Source: an uncultured Alistipes sp. (lineage in GTDB: Bacteria > Bacteroidota > Bacteroidia > Bacteroidales > Rikenellaceae). From it: 64,000 bases of DNA. A program made the position numbers and the translations under genes. Below are positions 50,896-59,316 of this stretch, in pieces. Where the stretch lies: NCBI GenBank assembly GCA_900542505.1, contig UQNV01000005.1, forward strand, positions 1 through 64,000, in the 5' to 3' direction. The notes below the pieces were generated by a model. The model searched no databases, was not told the DNA's origin, and was given only the letters and a program-made list of their open reading frames with translations. Position 1 is the first letter of the stretch. Each line of letters begins with the position of its first letter.

Positions 50896-51864
50896 ATGAT
50901 ACAGGAATTCGCCGACCTGGTGGTCTACCGGCTGCTGGGTCTCGACCCCGCATCGCGACTTGCAGAATCACTTAACTTCTTCATATACGACACGCTGAAA
51001 ATCATCCTGTTGCTGCTTGTCGTAAGCATTGCCATGGGACTGCTCAACGCCTACTTCCCGACGGAGCGGCTGCGCCGTGCGCTCACCACCCGCCGCCTCT
51101 ACGGGCTGCAGTACCTCCTTGCGTCGCTCTTCGGAGCCGTCACCCCCTTCTGCTCCTGCTCGTCGATTCCGCTCTTCATCGGTTTCGTCAAAGGGGGCAT
51201 TCCACTGGGAGTCACCTTCGCCTTCCTCATCACCTCGCCGCTGGTCAACGAAATCGCCGTGGCGATGTTTCTCGGCTCGTTCGGGCTGAAGGCCACCGTC
51301 ATCTATGTTGTGAGCGGCATCACGCTGGGAACACTCGGCGGATACATCCTGGGGCGCATGCGGCTGGAGCGCCACCTCTCGCCGTGGGTGCTCGCGCTGC
51401 AGGCCGGCGCGGACGAACAGAGCGCCGAATGGGACGAAACGCGGACGCCCTTTGCCGAACGGCTGCGCACGGTGGTCCGCGATGCCTGGGGCATCGTACG
51501 GGGCGTTCTGCTCTATGTCGTGGTGGGAATCGGCATCGGGGCGGCCATGCACGGATATGTGCCCGAAGGCTTCTTCGAGCGCTTCATGGGCCGCGACAAC
51601 ATCTTCGCCGTACCGATGGCGGTCATCTGCGCCGTGCCGATGTATGCCAACGCGGCGGGCATCGTCCCGGTCATCCAGGTCTTCGTGGCCAAAGGGGTGC
51701 CGCTCGGCACGGCCATCGCCTTCATGATGGGGGTTGTGGGGCTGTCGCTGCCCGAAGCGACGATGCTCAAGAAGGTGATGACGTGGCGGCTCATCGCCAT
51801 CTTCTTCGCCACCGTGACGCTCTTCATCATCCTCTCGGGCTACCTCTTCAACCTGCTGCTGTAA
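50896..51864 (+). CDS. arsP: ArsP-type organoarsenical efflux permease
   Basis: A DUF318-family permease of 322 residues with about ten helices. The signature is GAVTPFCSCSSIPLFIGFVKGGIPLG near residue 85, with a second inverted half containing AVPMYANAAGIVPVIQ and VGLSLPEATMLKKV. ArsP exports trivalent methyl or aromatic arsenicals such as MAs(III) and reduced roxarsone. It is the last gene of the ars operon, 30 bases after arsG, and converges on the response regulator with a 12-base gap and no visible hairpin. Confidence 0.85.
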   Translation: MIQEFADLVVYRLLGLDPASRLAESLNFFIYDTLKIILLLLVVSIAMGLLNAYFPTERLRRALTTRRLYGLQYLLASLFGAVTPFCSCSSIPLFIGFVKGGIPLGVTFAFLITSPLVNEIAVAMFLGSFGLKATVIYVVSGITLGTLGGYILGRMRLERHLSPWVLALQAGADEQSAEWDETRTPFAERLRTVVRDAWGIVRGVLLYVVVGIGIGAAMHGYVPEGFFERFMGRDNIFAVPMAVICAVPMYANAAGIVPVIQVFVAKGVPLGTAIAFMMGVVGLSLPEATMLKKVMTWRLIAIFFATVTLFIILSGYLFNLLL

Positions 51865-51876
51865 CCGCCGCCCGGG

Positions 51877-52572
51877 TCAGAAGAGGAGCTTGTACCCCAC
51901 CCCGCGGGCGTTGACCAGCCTGATATCGGGGTCGGCCGCCAGACGGTGGCGCAGGCGCGTGACGAAGACATGGAGGCTGCGGGCATTGAAGAAGGAGTCG
52001 TCACCCCAGATGCGCTGCAGGATGAGCTGCGTGGAGACCACCTCGCCCCGCCGTTCGCAGAGCATGGCCAGCAGTGCCGCCTCGCGGGCCGAGAGCCGGC
52101 ACACCTTCTCCTCCAGCGTCAGCAGCTGCCGGTCGGCATCGAAGCGGAAACGCCCGACGGCAAGCGGTTCCCGACGGGCGGCCGACTCCGCAGCGGCACG
52201 CCGGCCCGCAAGCGCGCGCACGCGCACGACGAGTTCGCTCATGGCGAAGGGTTTGCGCAGGTAATCGTTGCCGCCCGTCTCGAAGCCCTGCACCACATCT
52301 TCGGCGGCCGAGCGGGCCGACAGGAAGAGAATCGGCACCGAGGCATCCCTCCGTCTGAGCTGCCGGACAAACGACAGTCCGTCCATGCCGGGCATCATGA
52401 TATCGGTCACCACCACCTGGGGCCGCTCGCTTTCGAAGGCGCGGAGCCCCTCGATGCCGTTGTAGGCCACCGTCACGGTGAAATCCTTCTCGGAGAGCGT
52501 ATCGGCGATGATGTCGGCGAGCGTCTGCTCGTCCTCGACGAGCAGCACGCGAATCTTAGAATCGGGGGTCAT
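51877..52572 (-). CDS. OmpR-family response regulator
   Basis: A protein of 231 residues: receiver domain with acidic LLVEDEQ, phospho-acceptor Asp57 (VTDIMMPGMDG) and Lys in YLRKPFAMSEL, then a winged-helix DNA-binding domain (LTLEEKVCRLSAREAALLAML, SLHVFVTRLRHRL, RGVGYKLLF). OmpR-type regulators bind direct repeats about 10-11 bases apart. Such repeats lie in the promoter region at 54096-54131. The start overlaps the kinase stop by 17 bases, a coupled pair. Confidence 0.93.
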   Translation of the reverse strand: MTPDSKIRVLLVEDEQTLADIIADTLSEKDFTVTVAYNGIEGLRAFESERPQVVVTDIMMPGMDGLSFVRQLRRRDASVPILFLSARSAAEDVVQGFETGGNDYLRKPFAMSELVVRVRALAGRRAAAESAARREPLAVGRFRFDADRQLLTLEEKVCRLSAREAALLAMLCERRGEVVSTQLILQRIWGDDSFFNARSLHVFVTRLRHRLAADPDIRLVNARGVGYKLLF

Positions 52573-54037
52573 GGTTCGGGATGCGGATGGTGAAACGGGT
52601 GCCGCGTCCCGGGGCGGAGTCGACGCGGATGGTGCCGCCATGGCGCAGGGCCACCAGGCGGACGTAGTAGAGTCCCAGGCCGAAGCCGCGGACCTCCTGC
52701 CGGTCGCCGGTCGGCACACGGTAGAACTTCTCGAAGATGTGCTCGCGCGCGCGACGGTCGATGCCGATGCCGTCGTCGTCGACCGTCAGCTGCAGCCAGC
52801 CCTGCACCAGGCGCACCTCGATGCGGATGTGCACCCGCTCGCCCGAATACTTGAGCGCATTGTCCACCAGGTTGCCCGCCAGATGGCGCATGTGGAAGCG
52901 GTCGAGGGGGAAGAGCAGCGGGTCAGGTTCGACGCGGAGTTCGATTCGGGCCTCCTTGCGGGCCTTGAGGCGGTACTCGTCGGCCACTTCGCGCAAAAGG
53001 GCACCGACATCGGTCTCTTCGCGCACGAGGCCGAACTCGCCGCGCTCCTCGACACTCATCGTCAGGATGCGCTGCACCATGTCGCTCAGCGAGGCCAGCT
53101 GCTGGCGGATGACCGTCAGGTAGCGCCGGCGCCGCTGCACGTCGTCCGCCGCCCCGAAGTCGAGCAGGGCGTCGTTCGCGGCGTTGGCCACGGCGATGGG
53201 GGTCTTCAGTTCGTGGGTGATGTTGTGGGTCAGGTCGCGGCGCATCTCCTCGAGCGTCTTCTGTCGGAAAAGCGTCCGCAGCAGGTAGAGCAGCGCCCCG
53301 GCAACGGCCACGAGCATCAGCAGCGACGAAACGGCCACACCCGCCATCTCGCCCAGCAGCTGCCGGTCGGGATTCTCGATGCGCAGGCGGAAATAGAGCT
53401 CTTTGTCGGTCGTGAGCGATGTCGTGAAGGTCAGCGGGTCCCTGAGCCGCAGCGAATCGTTGAGCGGGGTAAGCACCACCTCCGGTTCCGTCAGTGGCTT
53501 CGTCGTAAAGAGCCGAGCCGACGACGTGCTGTCGGTGGGGCCGCGCACGACATCCACTTTGTGGGGCAGGTCGATGCCCGTCGCCGCGAGGTTGCAGGTG
53601 AGCAGCGAGTCGTAGCGCGCCATGTTGAGCCGCAGGACATAGACCGACGGGATGCGGATTTCCTGGCGGATGAGGCGGGTCGTCCCGCCGTTCGAGACGC
53701 TGATGTCGTGGTGGATTGTATCGGATTTGGGGGTGAAGGTGATGCTTTTGCCCGCGCCGGAGAGGTTCTTCACCATAATCTCCTGAATCATGTCCACCTG
53801 AATCGAATCGATGTTCCCCGACGAGGAGAAGGTGATATGGCTTTTCTGCCCGGAGGGCTTGTTGCCCAACAGCAGGTCGTCGTAGGCGGCGCGGGTCATG
53901 GCCTGCATGACCTGCCGCGAGAACTCCTCACGGCGTGCGTGGTACATGCTCACAAGGCTCCACGCCTGCACGGCGACGAGCACCGCCAGCGAGGCGGAGA
54001 CCAGAAGCGAGATGCGGCCGAAGCGACGTTTGTTCAT
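52556..54037 (-). CDS. Sensor histidine kinase
   Basis: A protein of 493 residues from the ATG at 54037. Transmembrane helix near residues 9-30, a periplasmic region of about 200 residues with no recognised domain, a second helix (VAVSSLLMLVAVAGALLYLL), HisKA with HNITHELKTPIAVANAA, then ATPase boxes NLVDNALKYSG, DDDGIGID, FEKFYRVPTGD and GFGLGLYYV. In-frame starts at 54073 and 54112 are rejected because a full -7 box lies at 54061-54068, so transcription begins after them. The periplasmic sensor suggests an envelope or outer-membrane cue. The divergent GLPGLI/TonB pair is its likely target. Confidence 0.92.
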   Translation of the reverse strand: MNKRRFGRISLLVSASLAVLVAVQAWSLVSMYHARREEFSRQVMQAMTRAAYDDLLLGNKPSGQKSHITFSSSGNIDSIQVDMIQEIMVKNLSGAGKSITFTPKSDTIHHDISVSNGGTTRLIRQEIRIPSVYVLRLNMARYDSLLTCNLAATGIDLPHKVDVVRGPTDSTSSARLFTTKPLTEPEVVLTPLNDSLRLRDPLTFTTSLTTDKELYFRLRIENPDRQLLGEMAGVAVSSLLMLVAVAGALLYLLRTLFRQKTLEEMRRDLTHNITHELKTPIAVANAANDALLDFGAADDVQRRRRYLTVIRQQLASLSDMVQRILTMSVEERGEFGLVREETDVGALLREVADEYRLKARKEARIELRVEPDPLLFPLDRFHMRHLAGNLVDNALKYSGERVHIRIEVRLVQGWLQLTVDDDGIGIDRRAREHIFEKFYRVPTGDRQEVRGFGLGLYYVRLVALRHGGTIRVDSAPGRGTRFTIRIPNHDPRF

Positions 54038-54060
54038 CCGGAAGAGGTTCTTGTGCCGAA

Positions 54061-54068
54061 CAAAGGTA
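54061..54068 (-). promoter_or_regulatory. -7 box of the histidine kinase/regulator operon
   Basis: TACCTTTG on the minus strand, a full consensus match 24 bases before the start at 54037. The -33 region lacks TTTG, consistent with activator dependence through the adjacent TTAAC array. Confidence 0.55.
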
Positions 54069-54095
54069 CGCATAAAATAGCCACGGCCGACGGCG

Positions 54096-54131
54096 TTAAG
54101 ACTATTTAACATTCGTTAACGGGGCGTTAAC
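54096..54131. promoter_or_regulatory. Array of four TTAAC-like half-sites at helical spacing
   Basis: TTAAG at 54096-54100, then TTAAC at 54106-54110, 54116-54120 and 54127-54131: steps of 10, 10 and 11 bases, one per DNA turn. This is the geometry used by OmpR/PhoB-type regulators. The array sits just upstream of the kinase -7 box (54061-54068) and of a near-consensus GACCTTTG (54154-54161) for the GLPGLI gene, so one array could serve both directions. Confidence 0.65.
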
Positions 54132-54188
54132 CATCGCCTGCCGGATTTCGTGCGACCTTTGTCTTCGGAAACCAAAACCGCAACAAAG

Positions 54189-55049
54189 ATGAAAAAGTTC
54201 CTTATTCTCCTCACGCTGCTCGGCGCATCGGCCGGAGCGGCGCTTGCCCAACAGACCATCGTAACCTATACGCCCGACGGCGTCAAGACCTACGACACGG
54301 CCGAACCGCCCAGCGAAGTGCTCGACACGACACGCTTTGTCGTCAGCTACCGCATGCTCTACCAACAGCGGCCCGAGAGCGAACACCCGATGGAGGACCT
54401 ACTGCTGCTCCAGATCGGGCGCAACGTTACGAAATTCTACTCCTACAAGACATGGCAAACCGATTCACTCGTGCGCGTCACGCCGCCCGAACAGGTGTTG
54501 GCCAACCTCGGAAGTTTCCACGGAGGCGTGCAGGATGTCCTCTTCCGCGACCAAGCGGGCGGTCGACTGACTCATATCGATCAGATTGACATGGACCACC
54601 TGCTCTACACCGAACCGCTGCCCGTCATCGACTGGGAGCTTGAGGAGGGCGAGCGGACCATCCTCGGCTATGCGTGCCGCCGGGCGCGCTGCACCTTCCG
54701 CGGCCGCAACTACGAGGCGTGGTATGCGCCCGAGATTGCCGTGAGCGCCGGGCCGTGGAAGTTCGGCGGGCTGCCGGGGCTGATTCTTGCCATCAAGGAC
54801 GATGCCGGGGTGCTCGACATGGAGGCAACGGGTGTGGAGCAGCGCGTCGAACCCATCCGCATGACCGATCGCAACTACATGAAAACAAGCCGTAAAAAGT
54901 ACCGCGAGCTCAAGCAGAAGATAATGACTGACCCAATCGGTTACCTCACAAACAACTCGAACGTAAGTATAACCGTCACGTCCCAGGACGGCACGCCTCT
55001 CGGGCCGGGCGACCTCGTGCGCGGATACAACCCCATTGAACTCGATTAA
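54189..55049 (+). CDS. GLPGLI-family secreted protein
   Basis: A protein of 286 residues with a signal peptide (ASAGAALAQQ). The diagnostic motif is KFGGLPGLILAI at about 197-208, preceded by WELEEGERTILGYACRRARCTFRGRNYEAWY, a typical family block. GLPGLI proteins are periplasmic or surface proteins of Bacteroidota with no established function, usually encoded beside a TonB-receptor-like protein. That is so here, 12 bases apart. The ATG at 54189 opens the signal peptide. Confidence 0.9.
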   Translation: MKKFLILLTLLGASAGAALAQQTIVTYTPDGVKTYDTAEPPSEVLDTTRFVVSYRMLYQQRPESEHPMEDLLLLQIGRNVTKFYSYKTWQTDSLVRVTPPEQVLANLGSFHGGVQDVLFRDQAGGRLTHIDQIDMDHLLYTEPLPVIDWELEEGERTILGYACRRARCTFRGRNYEAWYAPEIAVSAGPWKFGGLPGLILAIKDDAGVLDMEATGVEQRVEPIRMTDRNYMKTSRKKYRELKQKIMTDPIGYLTNNSNVSITVTSQDGTPLGPGDLVRGYNPIELD

Positions 55050-55061
55050 CTACAGCGACGC

Positions 55062-57632
55062 ATGAAGTGGGCAGTATATATCGTTGCGCTGTTCGGAGTT
55101 ACGCTCACGGCCGCAGCCCAGGAGCTGACCGGGCGCGTCGTGGATGCCGCCGACGGACGACCCCTTGCCGGGGCCATCCTGCTGGCGGCCGACAGCACGG
55201 GCCGGCAGGCCGGCTACACCACCACAGCGGCCGACGGCGCCTTCCGCCTCCGCCCGCGGCAGGGGATGCGGGCCGCCAGCGTCGAGGTCTCGATGATGGG
55301 CTACCGCCCGCAGCGCCACACCACCGCCCGGCTGCCGCGCGAGATTCGCCTCGAGGCGGAGGCCGTGAAGATTCGCGAGGTCGAAATCCGTGCGCCGCGC
55401 CTCTCGCTGCGGGGCGACACGGTGAGCTACAACGTCGCGAGCTTCACCGAGGTGCAGGACCGCACGATTGCCGACGTGCTGCGCAAGATGCCGGGCATCG
55501 AGGTCGAAAAGACGGGCGAAATCCGCTACAACGGCGAGCCCATCAACAAGTTCTACATCGAGGGGATGGACCTGCTCGACGGCCGCTATTCGCTGGCGAC
55601 GAACAACATCCGGCCGCAGGACGTGGCCAGCGTCGAGGTGCTGGAGAACCACCAGCCCATCAAGGCGCTGAACGACATCGCCCTGAGCGACCGTGCGGCG
55701 CTGAACCTCCGCCTGAGCGAACACGCCCGCTCGCGCTGGACGGGGTCGCTGCGCGGCGCCGGCGGCTGGGCCTCCGACGGGGCGCTCTGGCGCGGCTCGG
55801 TCTTCGCCATGCGCATGGCGGCCCGCAGCCAGTCGATGCTCAACCTCAAGGGAGACAACACGGGGCAGGACCCCACGGCCGACCTCACGCAGCTGACGAC
55901 CGACGAGCTGCTCGGCAACGACTTCAACCGTTACCGGAGCCCCGAGTGGTTCCGGACGGAGCTCACCTCGGCCCCGCTGGCCCAGGAGCGCACGCGCTTC
56001 AACCGCTCGGTCATGGCGAGCGCCGACCACCTCTGGAAGCTCACCGACGACTACCAGCTGAGCGGCCACGTCGGCTGCGGCTACGACCGTCTGACCTCCG
56101 ACTGGGCGGCGCGGACGCTCCGCTACCTGACCGACGGGAGGCTCGAGGAGCTGGCGACGGAGCAGGCGCTGCTGCGCAACCGCACGGCCTCGGGCCGGCT
56201 CCGGCTGCAGGCCAACACCGAGCGCCTCTACCTCCGCGAGCGCCTCTCGGCCGACCTTGCGTGGAGCGATTTCCGCTCCGCGGTCGGGGGCAGCTACCCC
56301 AATCAGCAGCGCGCCTCGACCCCCTCGTACCGCGTGGAGAACGACCTGGACTGCATCCTCCGCAACGAGCGGCGCACGCTCACCCTCTCCTCCTACGTGC
56401 TCTACCTCTCGCAGCCGCAGTGGCTCACCGTCGAGCGTGCGGAGTCGGGGCAGCGGCAGGAGCTCGACATCGACCTGGTGCGGATGAACCACAACGCCGC
56501 ATGGGCCCTGCAGGCCGGACGGCGCTGGACGCTCCAGCTCAAGGGCGGCATCGCCGCGCTGCTGCGCCGCATGGGGAGCTCGCTGACGGGCGTCGAGGCG
56601 GCCGCAACGTCGGTGCAGAGCCGTCTGGGCCAGGCGGGAGGCTACCTCCAGCCCTCGGTCACCTTCCGCACGCACCAGGTGCACCTCACGCTTGACCTCC
56701 CCCTCGAGCTGCGCCACTCGTGGCTCGGCACACGGCGCAGCACCGCCCTGCTGTGGGAGAGCCGCGCGGCACTCCGCTGGGAGCCGGCCGCACGGTGGCG
56801 TCTGACGGCGGCCGCCACGCTGGGCGAGAGCGCTCCCGACGAGCAGCAGCTCTTCACCGCCACCCTGCTGCGCGACTACCGCACGCTGACGCGGGGCATC
56901 ACCTCGTTCGACCGCACGCTGCGCCGCTCGCTCTCGGCCGGCGCCAACTATCGCAATCCGCTCAGCGGCATCTTCGCCCATGCGCTCGTCATGCGCACGT
57001 GGAGTGACATGCCTTGGCTCTCCGAGCGGAGCTATGCGGGCGACTACATCGTCGACGGCTGGCTGCGCCGCACGAACCGCACGGCGTCGTGGTTCGTCGC
57101 GGGCGGCGCGAGCATCAACATCGACGCCCTGCGCGGGCAGGCGGGGGTCGACGTGCAGTGGCAGACGACCCGTCTGGAGAGCATCCAGCAGGGCGAGCCG
57201 ATGCCCTACCGTCTGGCGACGCTCACCCTCTCGCCTCGCTTCAACCTCCGCCTCGCCCGCTGGTTCAACACCGAATACCGCCTCAACTACCGCCGTTCGG
57301 TGCTGGGCATCGAACAGCAGGAGCGCTCCGTACAGCACTCCTTCGACCAGCAGCTGCAGCTCCACTTCGCGCCGACGCGGCAGCTCGTCATCCGCCTCAC
57401 GGGCGAGCACTACTACACGCAACTCACCTCCACGCAGCGGAAGCACCTCGTGCTGGTCGACGCCTCGCTCGGCTGGAAGGTCGGCGAGCGGTGGGAGCTC
57501 ACCCTCACGGCCACCAACCTGCTCGACCGCGACAGCTACACCTATACGCTCTTCGACGGACCGAGCTCGTCGTCGTACCGCTACGCCATCCGTCCGCGCA
57601 ACCTGCTGCTGGGAGCCTCGTGGCGCTTCTGA
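55062..57632 (+). CDS. GLPGLI-associated TonB-dependent receptor-like barrel protein
   Basis: A protein of 856 residues. Signal ending in LTAAAQ; carboxypeptidase-regulatory-like domain (ELTGRVVDAADGRPLAGAI, about 20-100); a plug of the variant type (APRLSLRGDTVSYNVASF, VLRKMPGIEVEKTGEIRYNGEPINKFYIEGMD) and an outer-membrane barrel ending in LLLGASWRF. The RGDTVSYNV plug without a normal TonB box is characteristic of the receptors that pair with GLPGLI proteins. Substrate unknown; peptide or metal uptake, or envelope stress, are possibilities. Ends at a strong terminator. Confidence 0.88.
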   Translation: MKWAVYIVALFGVTLTAAAQELTGRVVDAADGRPLAGAILLAADSTGRQAGYTTTAADGAFRLRPRQGMRAASVEVSMMGYRPQRHTTARLPREIRLEAEAVKIREVEIRAPRLSLRGDTVSYNVASFTEVQDRTIADVLRKMPGIEVEKTGEIRYNGEPINKFYIEGMDLLDGRYSLATNNIRPQDVASVEVLENHQPIKALNDIALSDRAALNLRLSEHARSRWTGSLRGAGGWASDGALWRGSVFAMRMAARSQSMLNLKGDNTGQDPTADLTQLTTDELLGNDFNRYRSPEWFRTELTSAPLAQERTRFNRSVMASADHLWKLTDDYQLSGHVGCGYDRLTSDWAARTLRYLTDGRLEELATEQALLRNRTASGRLRLQANTERLYLRERLSADLAWSDFRSAVGGSYPNQQRASTPSYRVENDLDCILRNERRTLTLSSYVLYLSQPQWLTVERAESGQRQELDIDLVRMNHNAAWALQAGRRWTLQLKGGIAALLRRMGSSLTGVEAAATSVQSRLGQAGGYLQPSVTFRTHQVHLTLDLPLELRHSWLGTRRSTALLWESRAALRWEPAARWRLTAAATLGESAPDEQQLFTATLLRDYRTLTRGITSFDRTLRRSLSAGANYRNPLSGIFAHALVMRTWSDMPWLSERSYAGDYIVDGWLRRTNRTASWFVAGGASINIDALRGQAGVDVQWQTTRLESIQQGEPMPYRLATLTLSPRFNLRLARWFNTEYRLNYRRSVLGIEQQERSVQHSFDQQLQLHFAPTRQLVIRLTGEHYYTQLTSTQRKHLVLVDASLGWKVGERWELTLTATNLLDRDSYTYTLFDGPSSSSYRYAIRPRNLLLGASWRF

Positions 57633-57646
57633 GCCGGGCAGAAAGA

Positions 57647-57684
57647 GAGACGGGACCCCCGAAATACGGGGGTCCCGTCTCTTC
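57647..57684 (+). terminator. Terminator of the GLPGLI/receptor operon
   Basis: A perfect 15-bp stem (GAGACGGGACCCCCG and complement), 5-base loop, followed by a T-rich tail. Between it and 57773 only GC-rich, partly repetitive spacer is seen. Confidence 0.85.
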
Positions 57685-57773
57685 GTTTGTTCTGCTGACG
57701 GCCGCGACGGAGCGTTGTCGGCCGCTGCACCTGCTGCCGGCCTCCGCATCCTGTCGCCGGCCGCTGCGGAGCG

Positions 57774-59069
57774 TTACCGGCCGCGGATGAACATCCGCCG
57801 GTAGTTGATTGTCAGCTGCCGGAACGACCTGACAAAATCGGCGCCCAGCGACCCGGCGGAGAGCAGCGAGCCGCCCTCGGCCTCGTTGCAGAGCACCTCC
57901 ATGTCATGCAGCACCACGTCGCGCCCGGCCGCCCGGATGCGGAATTCGGGGAGCGTCACCACCTCGAACTCCCCGATGCCTCCGAAACCGCCGTGGCGGG
58001 TCTTATGCCGGGCAAGCCCTGCCACGGCTTCGGGGAATCGCTGCGCAAAGCCGCTGTCGAGGTCGCTCTTCACGTTGCCCGTGTCGAAAATCAGCTCCAG
58101 GGGGCTGCCGGCATACTCAATCCGCACGTGCGGGATGTTGCCCGAGAGGTACATGTCGGACTCCCCTTCGGACGGCTCCGCAGGGAAGCGGAACACGCCC
58201 GTCTCGTTGTCGACGACGACCTCCCCGACGGCCCGGAGCAGGTCGCAGCCGATGACGCCGTCGAACGCAAATTCGGCATCGACCTCGGGGTCGGGCGGTG
58301 CGACCAGAAAGTACGGATGGCGGTAGACCAGCTCGCCGACCCGCAGCGAGTCGGCCGTGGCCAGCTTGACGAAGCCCACCGTCATGCCCGAAACCGGGAT
58401 GGAGTCAGCCACGACCTTCAATCCGACCTCCTCGGCATACCTCTCCGAGACGAAGCAGCCGAACGAGCAGCCCGTATCGAAGATAAAGTCGCGCACGTGG
58501 CCGTTCACCTCTACGGGCATGGAGTAATGGTGGCCGCGGCCGACCGCTTCGTATTTCAGCGGCACGGTTACGGTGCGGTCGGGCCGTTCGAGACCCGGTG
58601 CCGGCACGTCGGCCAATGCCTTGCCGATGCGCTCGACGAAGACGAGCCCGAAGTAGGATTCGAACGGCAGGGAGTGCTCAAGAACCAGTACCAAATCGCC
58701 GGCAGCGGCTCCGGCTGCTGCGTAGAGTCCCAGATTCAGCAGGTTCATGGCCCGCAGGGATGCCATCGAGAAGGTAGCCTCCGCCCCGAGCTCCTCCTGA
58801 TGGAACCGGAGGAGCGAATCGAGCGCCGGGGCGGCCTCCTCGGGTCGGTTGAACCCGACGCCCAGCTGGCTGCGGGCAAGCAGGTCGAGCATACGGATGC
58901 TGACGGAGTCCCTCAGCCGCGGATATTCGTCGCGCAGCTGAAAAAGTTCGCCGCTGTTGAGCAGTTCGCCCAGCCGCACATCGGCCCTCGTCTGGGCCGG
59001 GGCGCGGAGCCCCCACCCGAGCATCACGAAGAGGAGCAGCACGCTCCACGGTTTCAAACGTTTCATCAC
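57774..59069 (-). CDS. Retropepsin-like aspartic protease, secreted
   Basis: A protein of 431 residues with an N-terminal signal (VLLLFVMLGWGLRAPAQ). Residues of about 30-160 are helical, perhaps TPR-like. The rest contains two retropepsin-type half-domains, each with a catalytic Asp motif: FIFDTGCSFG (Asp198) and LIFDTGNVKSD (Asp329). Between them FAFDGVIGCDLL is the flap-to-hinge region. Single-chain proteins with two DTG motifs form pseudo-dimeric aspartic proteases. Targets are unknown. Transcribed alone; a minisatellite separates it from the lipoamide dehydrogenase gene. Confidence 0.82.
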   Translation of the reverse strand: MMKRLKPWSVLLLFVMLGWGLRAPAQTRADVRLGELLNSGELFQLRDEYPRLRDSVSIRMLDLLARSQLGVGFNRPEEAAPALDSLLRFHQEELGAEATFSMASLRAMNLLNLGLYAAAGAAAGDLVLVLEHSLPFESYFGLVFVERIGKALADVPAPGLERPDRTVTVPLKYEAVGRGHHYSMPVEVNGHVRDFIFDTGCSFGCFVSERYAEEVGLKVVADSIPVSGMTVGFVKLATADSLRVGELVYRHPYFLVAPPDPEVDAEFAFDGVIGCDLLRAVGEVVVDNETGVFRFPAEPSEGESDMYLSGNIPHVRIEYAGSPLELIFDTGNVKSDLDSGFAQRFPEAVAGLARHKTRHGGFGGIGEFEVVTLPEFRIRAAGRDVVLHDMEVLCNEAEGGSLLSAGSLGADFVRSFRQLTINYRRMFIRGR

Positions 59070-59147
59070 GGTTTCATTTTACAGGTACAATGACTCCGAC
59101 GCACCGAACGCAGGCCGACACACCATAATGCCGGCCTGCCGCCCGAG

Positions 59148-59316
59148 CGCGTCAGAGGTGAATCGCGACGCCCCCGCATCCGGAGAGAATCGCAGCGCCC
59201 CCGCATCTGAGAAGAGCCGGCCCCCGCTCAGAGGAGAGCCTGCCGCACCGCTCAGTGGAAAGCCTGCCGCCCCGCTCAGTGGAAAGCCTGCCGCCCCGCG
59301 TCAGAGGTGAATCGCG
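59148..59316. repeat. Degenerate 24-27 bp minisatellite overlapping the lpdA 3' end
   Basis: About seven related units in a row. Two identical 24-base units lie at 59249-59272 and 59273-59296, and a close variant at 59225-59248. The outermost units share the 19-mer beginning GCGTCAGAGGTG at 59149-59167 and 59298-59316. The last copy is the final codons and stop of the lipoamide dehydrogenase gene, so the array looks like repeated duplication of that gene end. No reading frame is maintained. Confidence 0.8.

Noticed and set aside
52478..54109. Plus-strand 543-residue frame opposite the histidine kinase
   Set aside because: The minus strand shows all histidine-kinase boxes. The plus-strand translation has no recognisable feature.
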